Part shown: positions 33,201 to 44,431 of the stretch, in pieces | Layout of the letters: every line of letters begins with the position of its first letter | How positions within the stretch are numbered: position 1 is the stretch's first letter | Assembly: GCA_914767885.1 (NCBI GenBank) | Contig: CAJZBQ010000047.1 | Coordinates: 124,001 to 188,000 of the forward strand | Reading direction: 5' to 3' | DNA from: Blepharisma stoltei | Taxonomy: Eukaryota > Ciliophora > Heterotrichea > Heterotrichida > Blepharismidae | Length of the DNA: 64,000 nt | Notes under the pieces: model-generated | Database searches by the model: none | What the model saw: the letters and a program-made list of their open reading frames with translations, nothing else | What the model was told of the DNA's origin: nothing | Program-made: the position numbers and the translations under genes

Positions 33201-34349
33201 AAACATTAGGAATAACTTCATTCATATTATTTGGGAGTTAGCAAGCTTAAAAATTTATCACCAGGATATAAAGCCAGAAAATATTTTATTACTAATTAAA
33301 TGAAACGCGGATTTAATATCAATATAATTTTAATAAGAAAATATATCTATTTGCAATGATTATATTAGATTATTATAAGTTCGAACGGGTCTTCGGGGTT
33401 TATCTCAAGCCCTCTCTGCCTTATCGGCTTCAAGTTCCTCGCCTTAGTCCTGATTTGCACTCACACCCTTTTCTATTGACGTCACAAAAAAATTGTGACA
33501 GTCAGCATTTCTTGGGAAGACTTATCTAGGTACTTCCTTAAACAGCCCTTAGCGGTAGGCATAATCTATCTTGGGTAAGAGATAGGATTCGACCCAATTC
33601 TCTTTCTGGTCTCAATTGCCCTTCTCATTCATAAGTATGGAGTTGTCTTGCGGACTCTAGCCTTCTCGTCTATGGATTGGAGTAAAAGCCCAGCCATGGT
33701 GCCCCGACCAGGGAAAAAAAACCACCCCGGACACAAAGTTCCATGCCCCATCTCTCTTAAACCCAAAAACTCCAAGGTATGGTAGAAGGACAGGTCAGAT
33801 AAGTCACCATTCTATTTGTATTATTTTACAATGAAAATAAATATTTCTTCTTATTGACTATTCACATATTACATATATATTAATCCTCATGTTTACTATA
33901 AATGATCATAGAGTATTTTAGGAATATTCGCTGACGAGAATGGCAGTTTGCAAATAAAAATTGCTGATTTCAATGTTTCAGGACATTCTGACAGAATAGA
34001 ATATACTTCAAGCCCGACTGAGGAACATGGTGTATATGGAACAGTAAGCTTTATGGCTCCAGAAGTAAGAGAACCATACATTAATGGTCAAAAAACAGCC
34101 AAGTTTAAGCGAGAAAAAGCTGACGTTTTTTCACTTGGGTTGGTATTTTACCTTCTCGCAACTTTTAAAAATATATCAAGATTTAATGAAAATCCTTATA
34201 GGAGAGAAGAAGTGCTTCAGGATATAGAAACTGACTGGATTAAGAATATAATATATAGCATGCTGAATTTTAATTATAGAGAAAGACCTTCATTTAAAAA
34301 AGCACTCTCACAATTGATGAGTGAAACAACAAGGGTAAGAGAAACCTAA
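30237..34349 (+). CDS. Serine/threonine protein kinase, catalytic core split by three insertions
   Basis: The 5' start is unresolved (first clear coding near 30290). Pieces: to 30978, 31289 to about 31750, about 33195-33292, and 33919-34349. About 300 N-terminal residues (KNFSLTYSEISSLYVDLNQEF...) have no recognised domain; several Trp are TGA. The kinase follows: ATP-site Lys in AAIKTYK, helix-C Glu in KEAEILLKL, IVMEFCPWTLTEII, the catalytic loop IYHQDIKPENILL (HQD instead of HRD), ADFN in place of DFG, GTVSFMAPEV and DVFSLGLVFY. The altered HQD and DFN motifs suggest weak or altered activity. Neighbours give no pathway clue. Confidence 0.75.
30979..31288. mobile_element. MITE-A copy in kinase gene
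   Basis: 310 bp between TAAG repeats, shorter than the family norm through internal deletion. Removal joins EKLLS to RIEFIKKK in frame. Confidence 0.85.
31822..32340. mobile_element. SINE-like GC-richer element
   Basis: Possible flanking repeat TTATTTTTATA on both sides. Shares GAATTTCTGGTC with element X at 9.5 kb. GC-rich interior with no sustained frame. Confidence 0.45.
32421..32799. mobile_element. MITE-A copy
   Basis: TAACTCCCCCCC left with the hairpin end, GGGGGGGAGTAA right. GAGTGAAC variant. Confidence 0.9.
32966..33193. mobile_element. MITE-B copy (short form)
   Basis: 228 bp; ends carry C-run plus CTTAAATAGGAAC left and GTTCC/GCTCCGATTTAAAGGGGAG right, diverged copies of the motif TTTAAATTGGAAC. 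Single interior unit, unlike the long copy at 52297. Confidence 0.75.
33293..33918. mobile_element. IES with SINE, between catalytic loop and ADFN motif of kinase
   Basis: TA at 33293 and 33919. Removal reads NILLLGIFADENGSLQIKIADF. Inside, a GC-rich SINE (about 33370-33800) runs on the minus strand from AGAATGGTGAC to a TAATCTAATATAATC tail, with TCTATTTG on both sides as a probable target duplication. Confidence 0.7.
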
Positions 34350-34399
34350 TATTTTTAAAAAATTTATACGATAAGACAGTTTTTTTCTAAACTAATTGA

Positions 34400-35827
34400 T
34401 TAAGAAATGCTTTGCCAATTTTGGATCATTATTTTTTGAATACAAAGCAAAGCTGCACCATTTACTTCTTTATTAGGGTTCTGCAATAGCTCCATAGCTC
34501 TTATTTTAGCTCCAAGCTTCCCAGCCACAGTCTTCCCATACGGGTGGAATCTTGCAAACTCTCCAATATCTCCTAGCGCCAGTACAACAGTCTGCACACT
34601 TTCTGAATTTAATAGCTGTACCAGTTTTTTCACAGGCCCAAAGCTATCATTTTCTAAATGTTTTGCATTTTCTTTCCAAAAGGCTTCAGTATGGGTCACG
34701 CCTGGTACTAAATCTCCTCTTTCTACTTCTTTTAGCCACTTTTCAAATGACGAAAACAGCTTGACGCTGCTGGCTAGGACATCTCCTATATCTTTAACCA
34801 GATCTGTGACGTCTTGGTCTTTTAATATTCTTTTTGACAAATTATCTATAATTTCGACCAATTTATTTTCTATCATAATTTCTATAGTCCCTTCTCCAGC
34901 TGATAGGTTTTTTAAGGTCCCTAAAGCAACTCTGATGACTTTTTCTTTGTCAGTTCTACGGAGCTCTTTGATTATTTTTCCAATTAAATTGTAGTCACTT
35001 CTGATAAAAAATTCGTAGGAGTCTTCATCAAATGAAAGCATCCATAAGCAGCAAATGGCAGCATAAATAGGCTGGAAAATTCCTGATTTTTGCTCTAAAA
35101 GTGGAACTAAAACAGTCCGGAGTCCTCCAGTTCTTAAAAATTCTCTTCTAATTGCGTCTATCTTGAAGAGAGGCAAAAAGCAATAAGTGGCTTCTTCTAA
35201 TGGTAATGAATTTTCCATAGCTTGGTTTATCAAGGAATCCACTAATCTTGTAGCTTGGTTTATATAATCCCCAGGGTTTTCTCTATACCAAAATCCTATA
35301 AAAATTAACATTTCTTAATATTTTTACCTTATTTTATTAGAAATTTGAATATTTCTTAATATAATTTCACTTAAAATTGACGCAAGAATATGGCTAGCTG
35401 CTCCTACAATTAATGGGATATTTTTAAAAGTATTTGCAGACCTCACTAATAAAGCCATGACATTAAAAGTTTCCCTGCCTGTCGCCAGCTGAACCAAGCT
35501 TGCAATTTGACGGCTGTCATCTTGAATAGCACCATCAATAGTAGCCAAAAGACTTTGGGCGAAAACATCGTCGTCACTTGTAGAGTCTAATAAGGAGAAT
35601 AAGGTGCGATATATAGGAATTGGGTCTTCTGCGATTCTTTTGCGTTGCTCTTCAAGATTAGAAATCATAAATGAGGTGTAGATATCAGATTGGCCACGGC
35701 CTATAGAGCCTGCGGCTTCAATTTGGTTGACGTTAGGCTTCATATAGATAGACACACTTGAGTACGCTTCTGGGTGGACGTAAAAGACTATTGAATAAGC
35801 CATCAATCTATCTCTAGAGACTGCCAT
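34400..35827 (-). CDS. ATP6V1H: V-type ATPase subunit H
   Basis: Pieces 35827-35357 and 35296-34400. Armadillo/HEAT-type helical protein. The C-terminal domain is diagnostic: AFWKENAKHLENDSFGPVKK, LALGDIGEFARFHPYGK, then NGAALLCIQKIMIQNW. Subunit H sits at the V1/Vo interface and is needed for ATP-driven proton pumping and for silencing detached V1. About 455 aa after removal of one IES, the usual length. Ends QNWQSIS and TAA. Confidence 0.88.
35297..35356. other. IES, 60 bp, in V-ATPase H
   Basis: TA-bounded, inside a region also flanked by ATATTAAGAAAT repeats. TA-to-TA removal gives SEIIL/GFWYRENPGDY in frame; the ATATTAAGAAAT repeats would not. Confidence 0.7.
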
Positions 35828-36063
35828 AATTTATGTTATTGGCTTAGCTGACATTTTGGAATATTAAAAAGCTAAATCTCCTGAATTTAAAAATTTTATT
35901 TTTTTAAAATTTTAAAAATAATTAAATAAAAAGCCCAATTATAGTAAGATATTATAATTTAAAATTAAATACCAATATTGCTTTTATTTTTAGAAAAAAT
36001 CATTATATCGACAAGAAATCCTTATTTCTATCCTTAAAAACAATTTTAAAAATATTTCAATAA

Positions 36064-36639
36064 TTATAATAAGAGCGTCTCTAGTCTAAATATAAAATAC
36101 TTTGCGAAATCCCACAAACTGATAGGCGACGTCATATCCACCCCTAGCAGTCCCATTAATTCTTCCACATCTTCATCAGTCACAGGCACCACCACTTTGC
36201 TTTGCAGCACATTTTTAATTTCTTCCATAGTAGTGCTTCCTCTGTCTTTTTTGTCAAACATCCTAAACAATTCTCTTCTTTCGTGTTCTTGGCCTCCTTC
36301 ATACCAAATTTTAGTAGCAATTCTTTCCACGTCTTTAAGCTCTACTCTGAGTGGGTTCCCAATGAACTCTTGGATGATTTTTTCTAGGTCTTTTCTAGGC
36401 ATTTTCCCGCCTCCTACATATTGTAAAATAGCTTTAAGTTGGGACATGGAAATGGTTCCTGAATTTTCGGAGTCAAAATAGCCAAAAGAGTCCCTGATGT
36501 CGTTAAGAATTCTTTCAGGCAGGACTGCTTCTTGGTTGGTGTGACCTCGCTTTCTCTGTGAAATTTGTCCTGGATAGGGATTTACCTTGTAGAGTTCGAG
36601 TAGATTGAATCATAAATAACTGTTATAAATGAAAATCAT
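36064..36639 (-). CDS. EF-hand calcium-binding protein, 191 aa
   Basis: ATG 36639 (MIFIYNSYLW, Trp by TGA) to TAA 36064. Two recognisable EF-hand loops: DSENSGTISMSQ, whose last position is Gln rather than Glu, and DKKDRGSTTMEE, which keeps the acidic 12th position but lacks the Asn/Asp at position 5. Flanking helices RDSFGYF and RELFRMF are typical. Overall layout suggests a calmodulin/centrin-superfamily sensor with weakened sites. Target unknown. Confidence 0.75.
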
Positions 36640-36820
36640 GTCAGTATTTTGGTTTAAAAATCAAAAAAAATTATTTTTCGACCTTAATTAAGGCATTTAG
36701 AAAATTCTAATCAAAAAATAGTTCTTAAAATATACTGTTTTATATCATTATCTAAATTCTATATATATTTTATTACTACTAAAGGAAATTAATAGCATTT
36801 CTCATAAATCTAAATTAGTT

Positions 36821-37593
36821 TTAAGCTTCGCTTTCAATTTCTTGTATTAATTTCTGGACGTTTTCATCTTCTAGCAACTGCAGCCCAGCCCTTTGCATTA
36901 CTGCTACCTCAATATTCCTGCTGCCACTTTCTACCACTTCTAATAGTCCTTTAATAGCTAATTTCAAGGTTTGGTCCATTGACTGATTTTCTTGATAATT
37001 TTTCTCTAAAAATTCTACCACATTTTTAGAATTTTTCCCAATAGCTTGAGCTTTCCATGCACTAAAACTTCCAGATGGCTCAGTCATAAATAGTTTTGGT
37101 TCTCCTGCTCTTCCAAATCCTACAACTAAAGTTGAGACTCCATAAGGCCTCACGCCTCCTTTTTGGGTGTATTCTTGCTGTGTCCTAGCAATATGTCTGG
37201 CAATACAGTAAATTTTTTTATTTATTGATTTTTCAGATTTTTTTTCAATTTTAATTTTATATATATAAATACTGTATATTCAGCAGATGGCGGATCTTCC
37301 ATTGTCAGCCTAAAACTTTGGCATTCAACCCTTGCTTTATCACATAGCACTCTTGCGTCTGCAGTAAGTCCTGCGAATGCTAATGCAATCCCTTCGTCAA
37401 GAACATGGATTTTCTTGACAGTCCTGGTATCTTGAAGTTTAGCAGCAGCTTTTCTTTCAACAGCAAGCACAATGCAGTCAACTCCTTGAACCCCAACAGC
37501 ACAGCGGCCTTTTCTGACAGCTTCCATTGCATATTCCACTTGAAATAGATGCCCATCAGGTGAAAATATAGTGATAGCAGTATCGTATGACAT
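36821..37593 (-). CDS. PSMA7: 20S proteasome alpha-4 subunit (PSMA7 type)
   Basis: Pieces 37593-37277 and 37208-36821. N-terminal alpha signature [20 protein letters not shown], then [39 protein letters not shown], and after the [23 protein letters not shown] and [17 protein letters not shown]. This order and these motifs match alpha-4 better than other alpha subunits. It forms part of the gate ring of the 20S core. About 234 aa after removal of one 68-bp IES. Confidence 0.92.
37209..37276. other. IES, 68 bp, in proteasome alpha-4
   Basis: TA-bounded; removal joins PPSAEY to CIARHIA, the expected alpha-4 sequence. Confidence 0.85.
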
Positions 37594-37624
37594 CTTTATA
37601 TGATAATTTTAGTAAATGATTAGA

Positions 37625-39769
37625 TTAAACTAGTCCTTGTGCCTCATACCATCTTAAAGCTTGAATAAACGACTCTAAAGAGACAATTCCTGCAAATTGT
37701 AACGCTTTTGAGCAGACTGCTTCAAGTTTCCCACGTTTAATTTCCATACCAGCGCAATCAAATAAGTCTTTTATTTCTTCTTTAGGTCGCTCTCTTCTGA
37801 ATTCTTCAATTGTTATGCCATAGCGAAGCCAGAAATCAGGGTATAATAATTGTACAGCTGATGCTTCATCTCCGTAATTATTTTTTTTTATAAAATAATT
37901 TTTATTTAAAAAATAATAATCTTTTTTTATATAAAATAATAATTTAATTATTTATAATTAATTATAATTAATTATAAGGTAAATTTATATTAAAATGTAT
38001 ATATTTTTTAAAGAAAAATGTATAGGGAATAATTATTTGGATCTGCAACAGATTTAAATGACTTTTTGGGTATATCGTTTCTAATTGTAGGGACACCAAA
38101 CTGTCTATCTTCGTCTCCGTCTTTTACAGTGTTTCTAATATACATAAAATGGCGGACGGCGACCGACCCACCCTCTCAGTGGTGGTTACCCATGTATATC
38201 CGGGCATGGTTTTTGGAGCCAGGAGTTAGCCCAACAACGTCTGGGATCTCGAAGCGAGAGGCTTAAGCGCAGAAGCCGCTGTTTTTGTGACCAGACCCAT
38301 GGGCAGCTACTCGTGACTTCTTTTTGCCAGCAGCGCTCAGCCCAGTGAGTGCCCGAAATGAGGCAGGGCGACTTACCTGCCTAAGCTGCTTTTGTGGCTC
38401 GCCCCGAATGGCGAAAGCTGTTGAGTTCTTTCTCGGGATGACCGGAAAAGAGGGGAAGGCGAGTTAGACAACTAAACGGGGGTCTCTCCAGTTTAAAAGG
38501 TGCCCTTCAATGGGTAGATCTGGCGGACGACGCGGCAGTGTTGGCGTAAACTTAGGCGACGATCCAAGTTGGAAATGGAGGCGGTCAGCAAAACCGGTAT
38601 GAGACGGCCCTTGGCATTGCCTCTACCGAGAAACTGGAGGTTTCGCCCGGGCTTGGTGAACGCTCTGCCACCATACGGGAAATCGTAGAATGCTTCCTCG
38701 GACGTAGTGGGGACCTTAAATACCTAGCGTTAATCTAATCTAATCTACAGTGTTTCTAAAGCCGAGCCTATTAGTTCTCCCTAAATCTGGATCAGGCTGC
38801 ACCTCTCTTTTATTAGGCTGCCCATGTATGCATTGTTTAGCTGTCCACTCATTTTTTCGATGAATTGAAGATCCAAATGCATGGTCTTCTGGCAAATTTG
38901 GCTTTCCCTGGCCTAAATTTCTGGGTTTTCCTAAATCTTCATGTGCAGTTGACCTGAAATCTTCAACAGTTTTTTGGACAATAATTGTCTTTGGATGAGT
39001 GCTTCCATATTTTTCTGGCTGCAATGAAATTGCAGCCCCATCTAACTGCTTAGGATCAGGCAGGCCAAATCTATGTTCATGTTTATCAACTGGCCAATTA
39101 TAATCTCTCCTTATTTGTTCTCCAGCTTCAGTGACCCCATGAGATTTATAATACATTTTTCTAACATCATCAGGCTCCATTGTTTTTCCACCTGGAGGGA
39201 AAATCAAAGTATAAGCGCTTTCACTGCCTATTGTCTTGACACCATATTTAAAATCAGGCTCATGCACTACGCCTGGCATTTCATAATTTCTCTCCATAGG
39301 CCTTCCAAGTGGCTCACGAATGCTTGAAGCGTATTTATCTTCTTTAAGTTTATTAGCGAATTCTGTAAGTCCTTGAAGCTGATTTGGCTTTATGACTTCA
39401 TGGACATGGTCTGATCCGTGAGTCTTTTTGCCATATGTAAAAGAGATAAAAAAAATATTTTTTAAAAAAATTATTTTTTTATGAAAAAAATTTGTGAAAA
39501 TATGTAAAAGACTCTGGGGGAAGAGGATCGTCTGCGACTCCGTAATGGATTTGTTTAGCGCCTGGCTCTTCATTGAAGCTTTTTCTGAATTTTTTGATGT
39601 TTGGTGGAGTAGATGTACGGGGTTGTTCTGGCTTGATACAGAACTCAGCACCTTCGTCAGGCATTTTGGTTACTAGTCCTGCAGGAGGGAGGTTTGCGTT
39701 CATTCGAGGCTGATTTTGAAAACCTGCGTTTGAGTAGTAAGAAGCTTGAAATGGAGGTTTGAGAGCCAT
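37625..39769 (-). CDS. EFHB/CFAP21-like axonemal protein, three insertions
   Basis: Pieces 39769-39501, 39433-38760, 38138-38030 and 37874-37625 approximately. Starts MALKPPFQASYYSNAG. Repeated short motifs with YG, DP and H-FG (IHYGVADDPLP, DKHEHRFGLPDP, RQFGVPTIRNDI) resemble EFHB, a microtubule inner protein of cilia. The C-terminus (LYPDFWLRYGITIEEF, KALQFAGIVSLESFIQAL) is helical and could be a divergent EF-hand region. All three joins keep the frame: SFTYGKKTHG, LGFRNTVKDGDE and DPNNYGDEAS. Assignment to EFHB is by motif recall, not alignment. Confidence 0.65.
37875..38029. other. IES, 155 bp, in EFHB-like gene
   Basis: 8-bp direct repeat TAATTATT (37875-37882 and 38030-38037) containing TA. 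Almost only A/T. Collapse joins ADPNN to YGDEAS. Confidence 0.8.
38125..38745 (+). mobile_element. SINE-A copy 2 in EFHB-like exon
   Basis: A 607-bp GC-rich body (38139-38745) between perfect 14-bp duplications TACAGTGTTTCTAA (38125-38138 and 38746-38759). 5' end ATACATAAAATGGC, 3' tail TTAATCTAATCTAATC. Antisense to the host gene. Collapse joins LGFRNTV to KDGDEDRQFG. Confidence 0.92.
39434..39500. other. IES, 67 bp, in EFHB-like gene
   Basis: Flanked by a 12-bp direct repeat ATATGTAAAAGA. Removal joins PESFTY to GKKTHGSD. Confidence 0.85.
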
Positions 39770-39817
39770 TTGGAATATATAAATAACTGCTATTTAAATA
39801 AAGAATTAAAAAATCCT

Positions 39818-40205
39818 TACTCCCCCCCCCTCCGTGAGCGAACAAAAAAATGTTGTTCGCTCACGGAGGGGGGTTAATTTTTTTTTTTAAAAAAAATTTA
39901 TATATATAAATTTTATAAAAAATATTTTTTTCGAAATTTAAAAAAATCCTAATTTGCAAAAATTGGGAAGCAAATATTAATTTAATTTGCAAAATTTATG
40001 TTTTAAAACGCAATTTGTTTAAAATTAAACAGAATTAGCTCTAGATTTCATTATACTAATTATCACTTTATATATCAAAATTTTTTTCCATTAAAATTTT
40101 TTCTATTAAAAAAATTTTTGTTCACTCACGGAGGGTGGGTTTTTGGTCAAAAAATAGCGATTTTTCTAATGGTTTTGTTCGCTCACGGAGGGGGGGGGGG
40201 GGAGT
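39818..40205. mobile_element. MITE-A copy, intergenic
   Basis: Full family A architecture, GAGCGAAC variant, hairpin end on the left; flanks TTA and TTA. Confidence 0.9.
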
Positions 40206-40372
40206 TATGAAATGTTGTAAGCTGAAAAGAAATTAAATGCTTTATAAGAAATATTTTAAAAGATATCAGATATTGATGAATTTAATGAAATTGGAGTAAA
40301 GTCCTGATGCTTCACGTTTTATCTCTTTTTTAAATCTTCACAGGTTTTCCCCCAATATTTCAGGCTAACTTC

Positions 40373-40650
40373 CCCTTTAACTGCGAGTAAAACCATTCGA
40401 AAAAATTTTATTTTTAGAAATTTGCCCTTTAAGAGAAAGTAAAAAACTCATATAATTAATGATTGCTATAACGAGATTTCTAACTAATTTCTATTAAATT
40501 TACAAAATAAATTAGGTTTCTTTAATTTGGATATTTATAATCTAAAAAAAAGTTTTTTAAATTTAATGTAAATTTTTTTAAAAATAATTAACCATCCTAT
40601 AAGAGCAATCAAAATATTCTTGCTCGCCCTCAAAGAGTGGAATAAGCTAC
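40373..40650. mobile_element. Relic MITE-A-like element
   Basis: Residual left end (CTTCCCCTTTAACTGCGAGTAA, then AAACCATTCGAAAAA and GCCCTTTAAGAGAAAGT) follows the family A order of terminal and spaced second motif. The right end (CTTGCTCGCCCTCAAAGAG) is degraded. The rest of 40206-41212 is AT-rich with no supported gene. Confidence 0.4.
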
Positions 40651-41212
40651 TTTTAATATTTATTGAATCAGATTTGTCTTGGCTTTTCACTACTAAAGAT
40701 TTCATTCTATAATTGCTATTTTTTAACCTCAAGATCAATTTCATCTTTTCATTTGTTTTTATATTGCATAATTAGACTTTTTCAATTATTATCATCACTC
40801 TCTCATTTACAGGCTACAAATAATCTTTTCGGCATATGCTTGAATAAATTTCTTCAATTTCCTAAAATATTTCATTTCTCATTAATCCAGCACATTAGAA
40901 ATTCTTAATAGATCCTAATATCATTCCAAATCAATTGAATGCCAATTTTTTTCTCTTTAATATAGAAGCCAAGATATGCTTCTCTGTACCACCTGTTTTA
41001 ATAAAATAAAGCCTTTTGCCTTTTACATTCAGAGCTAGAATACTTATAGCAGTGAAACTAAGCTAATGTTGTAGAAGCCATGAACTCTTACATTTTTAAA
41101 CTAGATTCACATCAGATTTTACTATTAAAAATGTCGGCACTCAAATTTAAGATACTTACTTAATTTTATCCCTAATCGAAAAATTCTGTTTTGAAATAAA
41201 ATATTAATTAAA

Positions 41213-41434
41213 TTAAAAGTTATGATTTCTCAGATGTCCAAATGAAGGCGTGCACAATGGAGGTGGACCGAACATATCTTTTTTAGGGGTGGACACTTGA
41301 AGTCCTCGGAATTCAAACAAAGGATCATTTGAGTTTTTTTTAAGCATTCTGGATATAGGACTGAGATTTGGATCTTGTTCTCCAAATGGGTTTAAGTTTT
41401 CGTCGTTTTCTTGTATCTGGTAGCTTTTTTCCAT
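41213..41434 (-). CDS. Small 73-aa protein
   Basis: MEKSYQIQENDENLNPFGEQ to LRNHNF, TAA. Acidic start, then Pro/Ser-rich with SP and TP sites (LSPISRML, VSTPKKD). Composition suggests a disordered protein. No homolog recognised; it could be part of a larger gene. The flanking 41435-41919 stretch shows nothing else. Confidence 0.45.
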   Translation of the reverse strand: MEKSYQIQENDENLNPFGEQDPNLSPISRMLKKNSNDPLFEFRGLQVSTPKKDMFGPPPLCTPSFGHLRNHNF

Positions 41435-41919
41435 TTTAAATATTTCATATCGATAATTTTAGCGAAATATATGAAAATGGGGCAACTTAATTTTTGAATT
41501 ATTTTATTGCGTACTTTATGGATTCTTGGGGAATTAATTTAAAATTGCTGATATCGGGTCTCCTATGCCGTATAAATTGTTTTATTATTTCTTTATACTT
41601 GAGAGGTAAGCAATGCTAAATGTTAATTATGAAAAATCTTTGATTTACCAAAATAAGATTAACCAAATTAAACTCTAAAGGCAGCCTATAAAGCAATTTC
41701 TTAAATTAAATATTATTTAAATATATACAAATGATGATACTATTAATTTAAAATCGTCAATTTTTAGATAAAATTTACTTTCTAAACTTATTCTACCATA
41801 TAAAATTATTTTTTATATTTTATTAGAAATCCTTCAAGTAATTTCCACTTTGAGCCATTTTCTGATTTCCTTACTATCAAATCCCTTTTTTTATTATCTA
41901 ATGGAAATTAATCAAAGAA

Positions 41920-43583
41920 ATGAGTGAAAGCAAAAATAAAAGCGTAAGAATCGCAAATATTTCTCTCAGCCCTGATTTAAGCTCAGTTATTAATACTTCA
42001 TCTGACCAGTCCGGAAATACTCCAAAACGTATTTTATTTGTAAATAGAAAAATAAAAGGATTAAAAAATGTTGAAACACCATCACTAGGATCCTTAGAAG
42101 AAGATTTCATGCTCGAAACTGACGGAAACGCTAAAAATTTTTTAAAAGAAAAAAATTCCACCACAGGTGTATACTCAGCCAGCAATATTTTAAGCGGTTT
42201 ACAATATGACGATAATGGAAACATTATCCCTTACTCGATAGTTGGATCACCAAAATTATTTGAAACTAATAAATCCCTAGTTTGGGAAAGTTTTGAATCC
42301 AAACTGTCAGAAACTGACAAACAAAGAATAAGCAAGCACGCGATTTTTAATAAAAAAGCTTATAATCTAGACCCTGAAAAAGAATTCAAGGAAAAACTTA
42401 AAAGAATTAAAGAAGGCTCGATAAAAGAAGAATTGTTAAAAAACGAAAAATTAAGAAAAATGAGGCCGAGTGAAAGAATTATACAAGAGAGACAAGAAAA
42501 AATACTAGAAGCTTTTAAAAATACTGAATACAGATGGAAAAAATTAGAAAAATCATTAGGGAAAAAATTGAACAAAAATGAAGGAGATCTATTGGCGAAC
42601 CGAGCACAGGAATATAGAGAAAAAGTTGAAGAATGGGATTTTTTAGATAGAACGATTTCAGCTAAAGAAAAAGCTGGAAAGTTTTCATGGTATATGTCAT
42701 TAAGAGATATACTTAGTTAGAGTGATGGAATTTTTAAATGAAATCTCTTACTTTTCGTAAGCTTATAATAGCAAAAAAAAATTATTCTATTTAATGCTTT
42801 CAGAAAGCATCAAATATAGGAAAAATTAATAATAAAACTAGAAGAGAATAGGAAAGTTAGATTATAATTTTCAAAATTTTTAAATTTATAGGGGCTTTTA
42901 ATTGGTATAAGTCGAAAGAAAAACTTGATACTTATCTGCATGTAGGGAATAAATTTTCTGGATTATTTTCAAGAGTGACAGAAAGATCAGGCGAACCTGA
43001 GCCAGTTATAAGAAAGCCAGGCTTAGCAAGAACCTTAAATAAGACTTTTAGAGATGAGCCATATTTTCAAAAGAGAATTCAAGAGGAATCTAACACTCTG
43101 GCTTGGTAGTGCAAAATTTTTCTGTTCGCTAACGAAGGTAGGCTAATTTTTTTAAAAATAAAATTCGATATAAAACATTTCTCCTAAATTTTAAAAATCC
43201 AAATGTGTAAATATAGCCCAGAGTGTGCTAGGCTATATTTAAAAATAATTAAATTTAATTGATATTAAAACATGCAAGCTAATTAACTGGAGATCTTATT
43301 TTTTATAATTAAAAATTATACCATAAAAATTGTTTGCTCAATAAACAAAGGTGATATTTCTAATTCTTTTACTAGCTGACCAAGGGGCAGTAAGTATAAT
43401 GACAAGGGCGTAAATTTTATGGAAGCTGAAGATCTATTAGTGCTTGGGGTTGCTAAATTTCCTTTAGAATTAGAAGCAGCAAAAATTGGAGGACTTGAAA
43501 ATGTGAAGCCTAGTTTAATTGAAATTCGAGAGCATGAGGAAATTATTGCTGAGAATTATGATGAAAATTATATTAGAAATTAA
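41920..43583 (+). CDS. Unrecognised charged coiled-coil protein, two insertions
   Basis: Pieces 41920-42709, 42889-43106 and 43395-43583. Starts MSESKNKSVRIANIS. The first piece is a disordered Ser/Asn/Lys N-terminus, then a strongly helical Lys/Glu region (KEFKEKLKRIKEGSIKEELL, RIIQERQEKILEAFKN). The second (GAFNWYKSKEKLDTYL) and third (YNDKGVNFMEAEDLLVLGV) follow in frame after TA-to-TA removal. Ends NYDENYIRN. No domain recognised. Confidence 0.65.
42710..42888. other. IES, 179 bp
   Basis: TA-bounded; removal joins MSLRDI to GAFNWYKS. Contains an internal TGCTTTCAGAAAGCA hairpin. Confidence 0.7.
43107..43394. mobile_element. Decayed MITE-A acting as IES
   Basis: 288 bp, TA-bounded; left TTCTGTTCGCTAACGAAGG and right GTTTGCTCAATAAACAAAGG keep traces of the family A motif. 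Removal joins NTLAW to YNDKGVN. Confidence 0.6.
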
Positions 43584-43956
43584 TATCAAACTGCTTATGC
43601 TCATTGTATTGAATTTTAAAACTATAATATATGAAGAAAAACTAAATTGTGCAGTAAATTTGTAAATGAATTAAGAATGATTAGGCAAATTCATAGTTCT
43701 AAACAATATAATATATCTAAAATCTTTTGTAATTCCATAAAAATTTAAAATTTAGTAAGATATATTAAAGGTGAAATAATTAAAATCCATTTTTAAAGTA
43801 TCCCCTTTTAACATTTATACAGCTTTTACCTAATAAACTCACAATACTTTTTTTACATAAGAAATTTGCCTTTCTCTCTAATATTAAAAGATATATTTCA
43901 TATCTTCCATTTTTCCTATTAAAAGTCAATCTATTCTTATGGGCTTATAATGGAAA
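43584..43956. other. Spacer, no gene seen
   Basis: About 370 bp AT-rich, nothing supported. Confidence 0.55.
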
Positions 43957-44160
43957 ATGTTTCGCAACTATTTACACCTTCCCAAAACCATCAAAATTCA
44001 GCCCTTTAAGTGGAATGACTCAAGCCGGATGTTAGAAGCTGCAAAAATAAACTCTCCACTCCACTTCAATAACCTTGTTGAAAAACGGGTTTACAAGCAG
44101 AAATCCGAGCCACCAGAAGTCCCATCATCGAGAGTCAGGATCTTTAACGAGCTGAAGTAA
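43957..44160 (+). CDS. Small 67-aa basic protein
   Basis: MFRNYLHLPKTIKIQPFKWN to RVRIFNELK, TAA. Basic and Pro-containing, single exon, preceded by AT-rich spacer. The EKRVYKQKSEPPEVPSSRVR segment looks disordered. No homolog recognised; real coding status rests on non-AT-biased composition compared with flanks. Confidence 0.5.
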   Translation: MFRNYLHLPKTIKIQPFKWNDSSRMLEAAKINSPLHFNNLVEKRVYKQKSEPPEVPSSRVRIFNELK

Positions 44161-44431
44161 TATAACTAAGCCTTTATAACTTTAAATTCTTTCTTTTTCT
44201 TAAAATTTTAACTTTTAAGTAAATGGTCCTTCTTCTGCATCTCGGCCAATTTGGGCTTGCCAGAACGAACTGATAGATGAATTTATCATAATTCTAAATT
44301 GATTTATATATAGGAGAAATAAAAAGCCAAAAGACTTAAAAGCTTTTGTCTGAGTAGGGCTGACAGAAGAGCTGATAATAGCCTGACAATAATTTTTTGA
44401 CTAATTCCTTTAATAATTATAAGAAATAAAT

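Noticed and set aside
35297-35370. Excision between ATATTAAGAAAT repeats in V-ATPase H
   Set aside because: It would shift the frame; the TA-to-TA choice keeps it.
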